NCBI GenBank assembly: GCA_023441845.1
Contig: JAEZNF010000669.1
Location: 1 to 6,025 of the forward strand
Length of the DNA stretch: 6,025 nt
Direction: 5' to 3'
From: Bacillota bacterium
GTDB lineage: Bacteria; Bacillota; Clostridia; Acetivibrionales; DSM-2933
A program made the position numbers and the translations under genes. Below, in pieces: positions 5,613 through 6,025 of the stretch. Within the stretch, counting starts at the first letter, position 1. Each line of letters starts with the position of its first letter. The notes beneath the pieces are model-generated. The model saw nothing but the letters and a program-made list of their open reading frames with translations. It did no database searches and was not told the DNA's origin.

Positions 5613-6025
5613 TTATTGAGCAAATGATGCTGCACTTGCGTCTGCATCTACTCCATTACCGTTTATACCAGTAAGATTGCCTTTAGCTTTTACAGTACCA
5701 ACAGTTCCAGCAGTTGCTCCGTCTACTAATGTGATTTTTAACTTCTTAGCATAATCTGCTGTAGCATCTACAGTTGCATCATCTCCATCCAATCCCTCAA
5801 CTGCAGTAATAGCATCAGCATCTACTGTTAAGCCAGGGATATTGAATGTGAACATTCCTAATATATCAGCATCATCTAAGCCAGAAGCTATAACTTTCTG
5901 GTTGAATGTTACTGTAAGAACATTAGTATCATTATCAAAGCTTGCGCTTTCAACTTTTACTTTTGCAGCAGCAGTTGTGTTTACTGCAAACTGTTTAACT
6001 ATGGTATTATCGCCGTCTTTAACAG
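5613..6025 (-). CDS. C-terminal part of an S-layer-like surface protein, 5' end outside window
   Basis: The frame is open from the window edge (first full codon at 6023) to TAA at 5613, 136 residues. The inner ATG at 5855 is not a start: in-frame coding of the same character continues upstream of it and no ribosome site precedes it. The segment is rich in Ala, Asp, Val and Thr, has no Cys or Trp, and carries a VTFNQKV strand resembling the V-x-F-N strand of the Ig-like domains in the SLH protein downstream, so an SbsA/Big-type repeat at the C-terminus of an S-layer protein is likely. Every Ala codon is GCA or GCT, unlike the ligase gene, which uses GCC and GCG freely; this fits very high expression. 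A strong terminator separates it from the next gene. SLH motifs, if any, would be in the missing part. It could also be another repetitive secreted protein. Confidence 0.8.
   Translation of the reverse strand, partial: VKDGDNTIVKQFAVNTTAAAKVKVESASFDNDTNVLTVTFNQKVIASGLDDADILGMFTFNIPGLTVDADAITAVEGLDGDDATVDATADYAKKLKITLVDGATAGTVGTVKAKGNLTGINGNGVDADASAASFAQ

Noticed and set aside
1..6025. CRISPR array, transposase, tRNA or rRNA genes
   Set aside because: No regularly spaced repeats, no transposase motifs or terminal repeats with target duplications, and no RNA-gene cloverleaf or rRNA-like sequence were seen.

Overview
The window reads as chromosome from a low-GC Gram-positive, most likely a clostridial Firmicute. 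The signs are AT-rich spacers, GGAGG-type ribosome binding sites, sigma-A-like promoters, SLH-domain and S-layer-like proteins, a lipobox lipoprotein and U-tailed hairpin terminators. A cellulolytic cluster III clostridium (Ruminiclostridium/Acetivibrio type) is a guess from general style, not something the sequence proves. All four supported genes lie on the minus strand, so the order of transcription runs from high to low coordinates.

Layout, in transcription order. (1) 6025 to 5613: the last 136 codons of a secreted, Ala/Asp/Val-rich protein that looks like an abundant S-layer or surface protein, followed by a strong terminator (5561-5591). (2) 5560 to 5334: a spacer of about 225 bases with an extended -10 promoter overlapped by a palindrome. 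(3) 5333 to 2775: an 852-residue exported protein with three N-terminal SLH motifs and about six SbsA-like Ig-type domains, the first two being a tandem duplication; a 12-bp perfect stem terminator follows (2679-2732). (4) 2604 to 2077: a 175-residue lipoprotein of unknown family with its own promoter. (5) 2076 to 1870: a spacer with an 11-bp inverted repeat, whose ligase-proximal arm contains the TTGACA box of a very good promoter. (6) 1869 to beyond position 1: a polytopic O-antigen ligase/polymerase-like (Wzy_C) protein, cut by the window edge, with a large extracytoplasmic insert that looks like a beta-sandwich. This ligase gene is open to the window edge without a stop.

Taken together this is a cell-surface locus: a surface-array protein, an SLH-anchored multidomain wall protein, a membrane-anchored lipoprotein and a glycan ligase or polymerase. 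Each gene appears to have its own promoter or terminator, so they look like separately controlled neighbours rather than one operon. The most interesting working idea is that the ligase-like enzyme acts on surface glycans, possibly by glycosylating the adjacent S-layer/SLH proteins as WsfB-type enzymes do. That is inference from neighbourhood and family, not shown by the sequence.
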